DNA from: Oscillospiraceae bacterium
GTDB taxonomy: Bacteria; Bacillota; Clostridia; Oscillospirales; Ruminococcaceae
DNA length: 5,268 nt
NCBI GenBank assembly: GCA_014796735.1
Contig: JAAVIG010000102.1
Coordinates: 1-5,268, forward strand
Direction: 5' to 3'
The notes below the pieces were generated by a model. That model was not told the origin of the DNA. It searched no databases and was given only the letters and a program-made list of their open reading frames with translations. Of this stretch, positions 1 to 5,268 are shown one piece after another (position 1 is the stretch's first letter; every line of letters starts with the position of its first letter). Position numbers and translations under genes: made by a program.

Positions 1-318
1 CCTGCCGGAAAAGAAGAAGAAACATTTTTAATTCCGGACAGTGTAACGGATATAGGCAGTAATGCCTTTTCGGGCTGCAAGTTCCTTGCTTCGGTTGTTA
101 TCCCGGGCAGCGTAACGGAAATAGGCAACGGTTTCAGAGTTAGTAATATTTTCACAGGGTGTTCTTCTTTAAAAAAAATAGAGGTGGATGCGGATAACAG
201 TGCCTACATGTCAGCAGACGGCGTTTTATATAACAAGGAACAGACCGTGCTTATTTGCTATCCTGCCGGAAAAGAAGGAGAAACATTTTTGTTTCCGGAT
301 AGTGTAACGGAAATAGGC
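1..318 (+). repeat. Long internal duplication in the LRR gene (period 261 bp)
   Basis: Bases 1-57 and 262-318 are near-identical (about five or six mismatches by eye). Both encode PAGKExETFLxPDSVTxIG in the same frame, 87 codons apart. The unit is one 'DGVLYNK' insert plus the following LRRs. The high DNA identity suggests a fairly recent in-frame duplication. Because the window begins inside a copy, more copies may lie upstream. Confidence 0.85.
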
Positions 319-1833
319 GACTATGCTTTTTCCGACTGTACCTCTATTACCTCTTTTACAATTCCAAGCGGAATAGAGCGTATAGGAAATAGCGCTTTTA
401 AAAAATGCAAAGCCTTGGAATGCGTTGACTTTTTAGGCGATGTTCCTTCCTCTGACTACATCAAGTTCGGTTATGATATCGGGTGGTTTTCTGAATGCGA
501 TGCGCTTGCGGAAATAAACGTAGATGAAAGCAGCAGTGGGTATTCCGCAATTGACGGCGTTTTGTACAACAAAGACCAAACAGAATTACTATTCTGCCCG
601 TTTGGATATAGTGGGGTTCTTGTAATTCCGAGCAGTGTAATTGTAATAAGCTCTGATATTTTTTATCACTGTTCCTTGCTGACAGCGTTTGATGTTGATG
701 AGGGCAATACTGTTTTTTCTTCAAAGGAAGGCGTATTGTATAATAAGGATAAATCTCAGCTTAGAGCATATCCGTGCAATATTGAAGGAGCTTTCACTGT
801 TCCCGACGGTGTAACAAGTATAGGAAACCGTGCGTTTGAAAACTGCCAAGTAGAGGCGGTCACTCTTCCCGACGGCGTAACAAGTATCGGTTATAATGCT
901 TTTAGCAGCTGCATTAAACTGAAATCGATCAACTTACCCGATGATTTAACAAGTATTGGAGGTGGTGCTTTCGGCGGCTGCCCTAAGCTGAAATCGATCA
1001 GTTTACCCGACAGCGTGACGGACATAGATTTTTTTACATTTTCTGGAACGGGACTTACCGAAGTTACAATCCCGAACAGCATAACAAGGATAGAGTCGGG
1101 GGCGTTTTCATGGTCTGCTCTGTATTCAATTGTTATACCGAGCAGCGTAACATATATGTCCAATACTGTGTTTGATGGCTGTCCCTCCTCCTTACTTGCC
1201 GCAGACGGCAGTCCCGAATTTCTCACGATCTACGGCGAAGCCGGTTCATATGCCGAAACCTACGCCGCCGAAAACAATATAAATTTTGAGGCGATCAAGC
1301 TTATTGCTCCTAACAAGGACAACGATTCCGATATTGAGGTCATTGTTGACCCCGACGCAGTTCCCGACGGTACTTCCGTTAACGTAACGGAAAAAGACAG
1401 AACGGAGAGCTCCGTTACATTTGATATTACTCTTACCGTAAACGGAGAAATAACTCAACCTAACGGAAGCGCGCGTGTGAAAATTCCCGTACCGAGCGGT
1501 TTGAATGCCGACGACTGTAAGATATACCGTAAAGAAGCGGACGGAACGTACACCGATATGAAGGCAAAAGCGATCGGAACATTCCTCTCATTTATTACAG
1601 ATCATTTCAGCGAATACATAGTAACCTACGAAAAACTTATCCCGGACGCCGTTTTAGGCGACATCAACGGCGACAAAACCGTAAACGACCAAGACAGCAT
1701 GCTTCTCTCCCGCTATCTTGCCGAATGGGGCAACGAGATCGACACAGCTGCCGCGGATATTAACGGGGACGGCAGGGTAAACGATCAGGACGGCATTGTT
1801 TTGGCAAGAAAATTGGCGGGGTGGTATGATTAA
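1..1833 (+). CDS. BspA-type leucine-rich repeat protein with C-terminal type I dockerin (5' end outside window)
   Basis: The frame is open from base 1 to TAA at 1831-1833, giving 610 visible residues (numbered here from base 1). The true start lies upstream, because LRR sequence is already running at base 1. Residues 1 to about 400 are LRR_5/BspA-type repeats (IPDSVTxIGxxAFxxC pattern). They are interrupted by three 'VDxxxxxYxxxDGVLYNK' inserts beginning near residues 62, 174 and 232. A closing segment with AGSYAETYAAEN follows (about 414-426), then a beta-rich domain (about 445-544) ending in DHFSEYIVTYE. The C-terminus is a type I dockerin: GDINGD at 553-558 and ADINGDGRVNDQD at 585-597. 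BspA-like LRRs are known in adhesins and host- or matrix-binding surface proteins. Dockerins bind cohesins through two calcium loops. The protein is therefore probably secreted and docked on a cohesin; the next gene encodes a candidate. No catalytic domain is visible. Ligand and signal peptide cannot be judged here. Confidence 0.93.
   Translation, partial: PAGKEEETFLIPDSVTDIGSNAFSGCKFLASVVIPGSVTEIGNGFRVSNIFTGCSSLKKIEVDADNSAYMSADGVLYNKEQTVLICYPAGKEGETFLFPDSVTEIGDYAFSDCTSITSFTIPSGIERIGNSAFKKCKALECVDFLGDVPSSDYIKFGYDIGWFSECDALAEINVDESSSGYSAIDGVLYNKDQTELLFCPFGYSGVLVIPSSVIVISSDIFYHCSLLTAFDVDEGNTVFSSKEGVLYNKDKSQLRAYPCNIEGAFTVPDGVTSIGNRAFENCQVEAVTLPDGVTSIGYNAFSSCIKLKSINLPDDLTSIGGGAFGGCPKLKSISLPDSVTDIDFFTFSGTGLTEVTIPNSITRIESGAFSWSALYSIVIPSSVTYMSNTVFDGCPSSLLAADGSPEFLTIYGEAGSYAETYAAENNINFEAIKLIAPNKDNDSDIEVIVDPDAVPDGTSVNVTEKDRTESSVTFDITLTVNGEITQPNGSARVKIPVPSGLNADDCKIYRKEADGTYTDMKAKAIGTFLSFITDHFSEYIVTYEKLIPDAVLGDINGDKTVNDQDSMLLSRYLAEWGNEIDTAAADINGDGRVNDQDGIVLARKLAGWYD
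184..780 (+). repeat. Three 'DGVLYNK' insert modules within the LRR array
   Basis: Related segments start at 184, 520 and 694, each reading VD, a short variable stretch, then (D/E)GVLYNK(D/E), a few residues, and a YP or CP turn. This insert type recurs in BspA-like LRR proteins of gut bacteria and protists. Spacing is uneven (336 and 174 bp), so LRR blocks of different lengths separate them. The first copy is closest to the PAGK repeat, while the second (CPFGYSG) and third (YPCNIEG) have diverged. Confidence 0.75.
1645..1830 (+). other. Type I dockerin domain of the first LRR protein
   Basis: Two F-hand calcium loops are complete. Loop 1 has D554, N556, D558, N562 and D565; loop 2 has D586, N588, D590, N594 and D597, the expected 1-3-5-9-12 ligand pattern. 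Each is followed by a helix: LLSRYLAEW and VLARKLAGW. The residues at loop positions 10-11, which set cohesin specificity in studied type I dockerins, are DQ in both halves. Position 18 is Arg in both halves. The domain is the extreme C-terminus of the protein, as is usual. Confidence 0.93.
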
Positions 1834-1952
1834 ATTATTTGTTTTTGGAAAAAGCAATAGAAATCAACATTTATATGCATTATTTCGAAACACTAATAAA
1901 ACTTTGTATACGAAACTTGCATAAAATTTTAAAAATCAAGGAGAAGAAAACT
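1834..1952 (+). other. AT-rich intergenic gap between the dockerin gene and the cohesin-like gene
   Basis: These 119 bp hold no GC-rich hairpin with a T-tract, so no terminator is supported. No convincing -35/-10 pair was found; the best -10-like string is TAAAAT at 1922-1927 without a matching -35. The simplest reading is that the downstream gene is at least partly read through from the dockerin gene, but a weak promoter here cannot be excluded. Confidence 0.5.
1938..1943 (+). promoter_or_regulatory. Ribosome binding site of the cohesin-like gene
   Basis: AAGGAG lies 9 nt before ATG 1953. It fixes the start there, because the in-frame upstream candidates (TTG 1839, ATG 1875) have no such site and would place a charged leader ahead of the signal peptide. 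Confidence 0.85.
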
Positions 1953-3386
1953 ATGAAAAGACTTATTTCGGGCATATTAGCGGCTGCCGTTGCCTGCGGC
2001 TCCGCACTATGCCCGGCAATCGCCGCAAGCGCGGCGGAGGACAACGGCTACGCGGTCAGCGCGTCGTTTGACAAGACCGAGGCGGGGCGGGGTGAAAGCC
2101 TTACGATGACGGTTAGCTTGGACGAGAATCCGGGACTGGTTTCCTTAAGATTTCAGGTAAAGTACGATCCTGCTGCCGTTACAATTGAAAACAACTCCGA
2201 TATTACCTCTCTGGAGGATTTCGGCGTTCCCGGCTCCTTTACCTCGCCCAAAGCAAATAATGAATCGGGTACGGTCATACTTAGGTGGAGCTGTCCGCTT
2301 TCGGAAGAAAACGTCACTAAAACAGGCGATATTGCGGCGGTGAAATTTACAGTCAAATCGGACGCGCCGATAGGAAGCACGGGAATCTGCATTGTACCTA
2401 TCGAGGTCAATATGATAGACGAAAATCTGGATTTTGTCAATCTTGAAGAAAAATACGGAACGGGCGTTGAGGGCTATTTCAAAACTCCTTCCGAAAGGGA
2501 TATTGACAAAATGGTAAAAATATCCTGCGCTCATACCTGGAACGCGGGAACGGTAACCGAAGAACCCTCCTGTACCGAAAACGGGGTGAAAACCTTTACA
2601 TGTATCGACTGCGGCGAGACAAAAACGGAAGATATTGCCGCTTTGGGTCATGACCGGGACGGGGGAACGGTTACCGCAGAGCCTACCTGCACCGAAAAGG
2701 GAGTAAAGACCTTTACCTGCACAAGATGTAACGATACCAAAACGGAAGAGGTCGAGGCTTTGGGTCACACCTGGGACGAGGGAACCGTTACCGAAGAGCC
2801 CACTTGTACCGAAAAGGGAGTAAAAACCTTTACATGCACCAAGTGCGATGAAACCAAAACAGAGGAGGTTCCCGCTTTGGGTCACGATTGGGGCGAATGG
2901 ACGGTAACAAAGGAAGCCACCTCCGAGGAAGAGGGCGAAGAAGCGCGCGAGTGTGAGATATGCGGCGAAAAGGAGACCAGAACGGTTGCAAAGCTGCCTC
3001 CTGTAATTACCACTACAATATATACGGGCGGAGGCTTTTCGGTTCCCGAGACAACAACCGCTGCTGCTACCACCATTGCCGAAAGTGAAGTAGTTACCAC
3101 CGATTTAACAACAGCTGCCGTAAGCGATCGAATCGACGATACAACCGCTGCCGCCGCTGTCACTGCCGATTCCGCTCCCGCCGATAATACTACCGCGGGT
3201 ACGGACGGCAACATCAGCGGTAATACCGAGGGCACTGCTGCTGCCGATAACGGTAACAGCGGAAATGACGTCGGAAATGCCGGCGACAGCTCGGATAACA
3301 CCAATAAGACCACGGGCGTTGCGCTTGCCGTTATTCCCAGCGCAATGGCTGCCGCGGGAGTACTTATCTTTAAGAAGAGAAAATAA
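1953..3386 (+). CDS. Cohesin-like domain surface protein with Cys/His repeats and C-terminal anchor
   Basis: Complete, 477 residues. Residues 1-28 are a signal peptide (MKRL, hydrophobic core, cleavage near ASA-A/E). Residues about 33-176 look like a cohesin: G-x-S-L-T-M-T-V near the start, NPGLVSLRFQVKYDP, then GDIAAVKFTVKSDAPIGST and a terminal glycine-containing strand. Cohesins are nine-strand beta-sandwiches that bind dockerins; related folds such as CBM2/CBM3 are the main alternative. Residues 194-349 are four 39-residue repeats with HxW and CxxC motifs. Residues 350-450 are a low-complexity Thr/Ala/Asp/Asn-rich stalk. Residues 456-473 are hydrophobic, followed by KKRK at the end; NKTTG at 451-455 resembles a degenerate NPxTG sortase signal. 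The expected role is a surface receptor for dockerin-bearing proteins, and the preceding gene encodes one. Export and anchoring are well supported; the cohesin call is good but rests on pattern reading; the partner is inferred. Confidence 0.93.
   Translation: MKRLISGILAAAVACGSALCPAIAASAAEDNGYAVSASFDKTEAGRGESLTMTVSLDENPGLVSLRFQVKYDPAAVTIENNSDITSLEDFGVPGSFTSPKANNESGTVILRWSCPLSEENVTKTGDIAAVKFTVKSDAPIGSTGICIVPIEVNMIDENLDFVNLEEKYGTGVEGYFKTPSERDIDKMVKISCAHTWNAGTVTEEPSCTENGVKTFTCIDCGETKTEDIAALGHDRDGGTVTAEPTCTEKGVKTFTCTRCNDTKTEEVEALGHTWDEGTVTEEPTCTEKGVKTFTCTKCDETKTEEVPALGHDWGEWTVTKEATSEEEGEEARECEICGEKETRTVAKLPPVITTTIYTGGGFSVPETTTAAATTIAESEVVTTDLTTAAVSDRIDDTTAAAAVTADSAPADNTTAGTDGNISGNTEGTAAADNGNSGNDVGNAGDSSDNTNKTTGVALAVIPSAMAAAGVLIFKKRK
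2049..2480 (+). other. Putative cohesin domain
   Basis: Residues about 33-176 match the order of cohesin hallmarks: an early G-E-x-L-x-M-x-V strand, an NPG turn followed by a LRFQVKYDP strand, a mid-domain GTVILRW strand, then the GDIAAVKFTVKSDAPIG segment typical of the conserved 'atitFkv...G' strand pair. The length of about 145 residues is usual for a cohesin. There is only one copy. A carbohydrate-binding module of the same fold class remains possible. Confidence 0.75.
2532..2999 (+). repeat. Four tandem 117-bp repeats encoding 39-residue Cys/His units
   Basis: Units start exactly at 2532, 2649, 2766 and 2883, with no indels. Units 1-3 carry His1, Cys14, Cys24 and Cys27 (residues 194/207/217/220, 233/246/256/259 and 272/285/295/298), the TVTxEPxCTExGVKTFTCxxC core and an ALG end. 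Unit 4 has lost Cys14 and is far more acidic, but keeps His311 and C334-x2-C337. One extra Cys192 precedes unit 1. Such repeats are common in secreted clostridial proteins, often near LRR_5 domains. Their function is unknown to me. The spacing could bind a metal or form disulfides. Confidence 0.92.
3000..3305 (+). repeat. Low-complexity Thr/Ala/Asp/Asn/Gly stalk-coding region
   Basis: Residues about 350-450 have runs such as ETTTAAATT and DDTTAAAAVT, then a Gly/Asn/Asp-rich stretch, with no Cys and few hydrophobic positions. This is typical of wall-spanning linkers that hold a ligand-binding head away from the membrane, and Thr-rich linkers are often glycosylated. It lies just before the C-terminal hydrophobic segment. 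Confidence 0.8.
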
Positions 3387-3412
3387 ATAAACGGCTAAAA
3401 CGCAAAAGCAGA

Positions 3413-3456
3413 AGAGCCGCCGTCTTAAAAGGAAAATTTGAGACGGCGGCTTTGTT
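3413..3456 (+). terminator. Intrinsic terminator after the cohesin-like gene
   Basis: A perfect 11-bp GC-rich stem, AGCCGCCGTCT (3415-3425) with AGACGGCGGCT (3441-3451), begins 28 nt after the stop codon. It extends inward by one G-U and three A-T pairs. The T-tract is short and broken (TTTGTT), so termination may be incomplete. Confidence 0.75.
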
Positions 3457-3514
3457 AATATGCTTTTATCGGAAAGTACCGAATGAGCACAAACCAAGGA
3501 CAAGCCGATTCTAT

Positions 3515-3551
3515 AAACGCAATTCTTTTCAAATAAAGGGTTGCGTTTTTT
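3515..3551 (+). terminator. Second hairpin with T6 tract, overlapping the next promoter
   Basis: AAACGCAATTCTTT (3515-3528) pairs with AAAGGGTTGCGTTT (3535-3548), with two G-U pairs and a 6-nt loop, and runs into T6 at 3546-3551. This has the full form of an intrinsic terminator and could back up the weaker one at 3413-3456. Its 3' arm contains the -35-like TTGCGT of the promoter for the downstream LRR gene. Confidence 0.72.
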
Positions 3552-3568
3552 CTATAATATGGTATAAT
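3541..3568 (+). promoter_or_regulatory. Sigma-A-type promoter with extended -10 for the second LRR gene
   Basis: TTGCGT (3541-3546), a 16-nt spacer and a perfect TATAAT (3563-3568) preceded by TG at 3560-3561 (TGN extended -10). The predicted start of transcription is near A3575, giving a leader of about 83 nt before ATG 3658. A second TATAAT at 3553-3558 has no -35 at a usable distance. No riboswitch-like fold was recognised in the leader. Confidence 0.8.
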
Positions 3569-3644
3569 TAAAGTATAAAATGCCCGATTATTATTTGCAG
3601 CCGCAGTGAAGCGCTTTGGTTTGATTGAAAATAACTACGTCTAT

Positions 3645-3649
3645 GGAGG
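3645..3649 (+). promoter_or_regulatory. Ribosome binding site of the second LRR gene
   Basis: A consensus GGAGG sits 8 nt before ATG 3658. The in-frame ATG at 3643 overlaps this site and so cannot be the start. Confidence 0.88.
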
Positions 3650-3657
3650 GAATTACA

Positions 3658-5268
3658 ATGAAAAAATTGCTGATCAAGATCGTTGCTTTGATTACTGCCG
3701 CCGCCGTTGCAAGCGGAGGATTGGTTTTCGGTGATGATCTCGGGGGAACCGATGAGGAGATTTTGGTGGTTAACGGAAATTTGGCGGAAGATGTTGTGCG
3801 TGACAGGGGTGAGAATGAAGATGTAAGATTGGAGTATATTGATGATTCGGTTTTATATGATCCGGAATGGAATTGGACTTGGGAAGATTGGGAGAAGACG
3901 AATTGGGACGGGGTTGAATTTACATATGAGAATGAGGATTATACATGTCAGTACGGTGTTTTGAACGACGGTACGGTTATTTTGCTCGGTTATCAATATC
4001 GGTATCAAGATGATTTGCCGGACTACGGCCCCGAGGAAATTGATATTCCCGCGCAAATTGACGGGAAAGATGTGACTGTGATCGGAAACAGTTGCTTTTG
4101 GAATATAGATACAGTCACAAAAGTATATATTCCGAGCACCGTAAAAATAATAGGCGAAGCTGCGTTTGCGGACTGCAAATCGTTGTCTTCGATTGAAATA
4201 CCCGACAGTGTAATGTTAGTGTGTGCACTTGCATTTGCAAACTGCGAATTGCTGTCTTCGATTGTAATCCCCGATAGTGTAACGTTAATAGGTAGATGTG
4301 CATTTGCAAACTGCGAATCGCTGTCTTCAATTGAAATTCCCGACAGCGTCACGACTATAGGCGAGGAGGCATTTGCAAACTGCGAATCTCTGACTTCAAT
4401 TATAATCCCCGAAAGTGTAGTATATGTACTCGATTATGCTTTTATCAACTGTACTTCGCTGTCCTCAGTTGAGATCAACGGTGCGGCATCAGTAGGAGAA
4501 AGGGCATTTGGCAACTGCACATCTCTGGAATCGGTTGAAATCAACGGTGCGGCATCGATAGGCGGCGCATTTGAAGGCTGCGCCTCTTTGACATCAATTG
4601 AAATTAACGGTTTAAGCGAGATAGGCAATTATGCATTTTCCAAGTGTACCTCGTTGACCTCAATCAATATTCCCAACAGTGTAGTAATAATAGGCGATAG
4701 AGCATTTGAGGGCTGCAGTTCGCTTTCCGAGGTGGTGATACCTGATAGTGTTATCTCAATCGGATGGGATGCGTTTAGTGGATGCAACCTGAAAAATATT
4801 TATTATACCGGTAATGAAAACTTATGGTATATTATTACAAAAGGCTATTACAATGAAGATTTTGCAAACCTGCGGTTTAACTACTCCGATCCGGACGATT
4901 TTATTTATGAAGACCTGGAAGACGGAACGATTCGTTTGACAGTATATAGAGGAATGGGAAGCGTTAATATTCCCAAAACAATTGACGGCAAAGCTGTTAC
5001 GGTGATCGGAAGCGATTTCCTTTACAATGACGGTACGATCACTAAGGTGCAAATCCCAGACGGTGTTGTATCAATAGAGGATACTGCTTTTTATAACTGC
5101 GGAAGCCTTTTAGAAGTGACAATACCTGACAGTGTGACATCAATCGGAGAAGATGCCTTTGAGTTTTGTACGAGCTTGGAAAATGTTTACTATACCGGTA
5201 CTGAGGAAAAGTGGAAAACGATCGGGATAAATTCCGGAAATGAATATTTAACGGAAGCTGTATGCTAC
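3658..5268 (+). CDS. Secreted BspA-type (LRR_5) leucine-rich repeat protein (3' end outside window)
   Basis: Open from ATG 3658 to the window edge (537 codons, no stop). Residues 1 to about 25 form a signal peptide (MKKLLIK, hydrophobic core, cleavage likely after VFG or AVA; no lipobox Cys). Residues 26-70 are strongly acidic, and residues 71-83 hold five tryptophans. Residues 95-147 form a cap (LNDGT...IDIPAQIDGKDVTVIG) leading into nine LRRs of 21-23 residues (169-371), then a GCNLKNIYYTG closing segment. A second block starts at about 415 with a matching cap (LEDGTIRLTVY...IPKTIDGKAVTVIG), two to three LRRs and another NVYYTGTEEKW close near the edge. This is a typical clostridial LRR_5 surface protein, likely for adhesion or ligand binding. 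It has its own promoter, so it is transcribed separately from the cohesin-like gene. Whether it ends in a dockerin like the first LRR protein cannot be seen. Confidence 0.93.
   Translation, partial: MKKLLIKIVALITAAAVASGGLVFGDDLGGTDEEILVVNGNLAEDVVRDRGENEDVRLEYIDDSVLYDPEWNWTWEDWEKTNWDGVEFTYENEDYTCQYGVLNDGTVILLGYQYRYQDDLPDYGPEEIDIPAQIDGKDVTVIGNSCFWNIDTVTKVYIPSTVKIIGEAAFADCKSLSSIEIPDSVMLVCALAFANCELLSSIVIPDSVTLIGRCAFANCESLSSIEIPDSVTTIGEEAFANCESLTSIIIPESVVYVLDYAFINCTSLSSVEINGAASVGERAFGNCTSLESVEINGAASIGGAFEGCASLTSIEINGLSEIGNYAFSKCTSLTSINIPNSVVIIGDRAFEGCSSLSEVVIPDSVISIGWDAFSGCNLKNIYYTGNENLWYIITKGYYNEDFANLRFNYSDPDDFIYEDLEDGTIRLTVYRGMGSVNIPKTIDGKAVTVIGSDFLYNDGTITKVQIPDGVVSIEDTAFYNCGSLLEVTIPDSVTSIGEDAFEFCTSLENVYYTGTEEKWKTIGINSGNEYLTEAVCY
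4162..4770 (+). repeat. Nine-unit LRR_5 array
   Basis: Units begin with 'AF' and measure 23, 23, 23, 23, 22, 21, 22, 23 and 23 residues (609 bp in all). Units 2-4 share the 19-mer GCATTTGCAAACTGCGAAT at 4231, 4300 and 4369, exactly 69 bp apart, which indicates recent tandem duplication. Units 5-7 replace the IPDSV turn with a shorter ING turn (INGAAS in units 5 and 6). Confidence 0.9.
4900..5268 (+). repeat. Second LRR_5 block, a diverged copy of the first block's cap
   Basis: Residues from about 415 repeat the plan of residues 95-175: LxDGT, an IPxxIDGKxVTVIG cap, TKVxIP, then AFxxC. The block is closed by NVYYTGTEEKW, matching NIYYTGNENLW of the first block. This points to duplication of a whole domain rather than of single LRRs. 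The block has far fewer LRRs than the first. Confidence 0.8.

Noticed and set aside
184..186. GTG codon as start of the first LRR gene
   Set aside because: The same frame is open to base 1 and already encodes LRR repeats; no ribosome binding site or signal peptide is present here.
1839..1952. Upstream in-frame starts (TTG 1839, ATG 1875) for the cohesin-like protein
   Set aside because: Neither has a ribosome binding site, and both would bury the signal peptide behind a charged leader. ATG 1953 has AAGGAG at good spacing.
1989..2014. Lipoprotein cleavage site at Cys15 or Cys20 of the cohesin-like protein
   Set aside because: AVAC and SALC do not fit a lipobox well (no Leu/Val/Ile at -3), and a standard signal peptidase I site (ASA/SAA) follows.
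2145..3313. Long minus-strand open frames antisense to the cohesin-like gene
   Set aside because: They mirror the repeats and Ala/Thr-rich stalk of the plus-strand gene, lack ribosome binding sites and show no recognisable domain.
3457..3514. Small RNA between the two terminators
   Set aside because: No promoter is visible between the hairpins; only a 4-bp stem (3469-3482) is seen.
3580..3609. Short upstream reading frame (9 codons) in the leader of the second LRR gene
   Set aside because: It begins about 5 nt after the predicted transcription start with no ribosome binding site; nothing supports its translation.
4231..4387. Regularly spaced 19-bp repeats resembling a CRISPR array
   Set aside because: The repeats are in frame at 69 bp, encode AFANCE of LRR units, and the intervening sequence is also repeated.
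4023..4628. Minus-strand open frames with periodic ITLSGI-type repeats
   Set aside because: The periodicity is the reverse complement of the LRR codons, and the plus strand has a full signal peptide and consensus start.

Overview
The window carries three co-oriented (+ strand) genes for exported, repeat-built surface proteins. It fits an anaerobic, probably gut or rumen, Clostridia species close to Ruminococcus/Oscillospiraceae. The grounds are BspA-type (LRR_5) leucine-rich repeats, a type I dockerin with the NDQD-type calcium loops, a cohesin-like domain, Cys/His 'ALGHxW' repeats, strong GGAGG-type ribosome binding sites and sigma-A-like promoter spelling. The taxonomy is an inference from domain style only.

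Layout. Bases 1-1833 are the 3' part of a large gene that enters from the left edge. It encodes BspA-type LRRs with 'DGVLYNK' inserts, a beta-sandwich-like linker domain and a C-terminal dockerin with two calcium loops. After an AT-rich 119-bp gap, 1953-3386 encodes a complete 477-residue protein: signal peptide, cohesin-like domain, four 39-residue Cys/His repeats, a Thr/Ala/Asp/Asn-rich stalk, and a C-terminal hydrophobic segment with a KKRK tail preceded by NKTTG, a possible degenerate sortase signal. Bases 3387-3657 hold two hairpin terminators and a strong extended -10 promoter that overlaps the second terminator. From 3658 to the right edge runs the 5' part of a second LRR_5 protein: signal peptide, acidic and Trp-rich segment, a regular nine-unit LRR array, then a second LRR block. 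It has no stop within the window.

How they may work together. A dockerin on the first product and a cohesin-like domain on a probably wall- or membrane-anchored second product, encoded back to back, suggest that the LRR protein is docked non-covalently on the cell surface by its neighbour. This would be a cohesin-dockerin display system for adhesion or ligand-binding proteins rather than for glycoside hydrolases. The pairing is inferred from domain content and proximity. The third gene has its own promoter and is a related LRR surface protein whose C-terminal anchor or dockerin, if any, lies beyond the window.

No RNA genes, CRISPR arrays, transposases or integrases were seen, and no minus-strand gene is supported.
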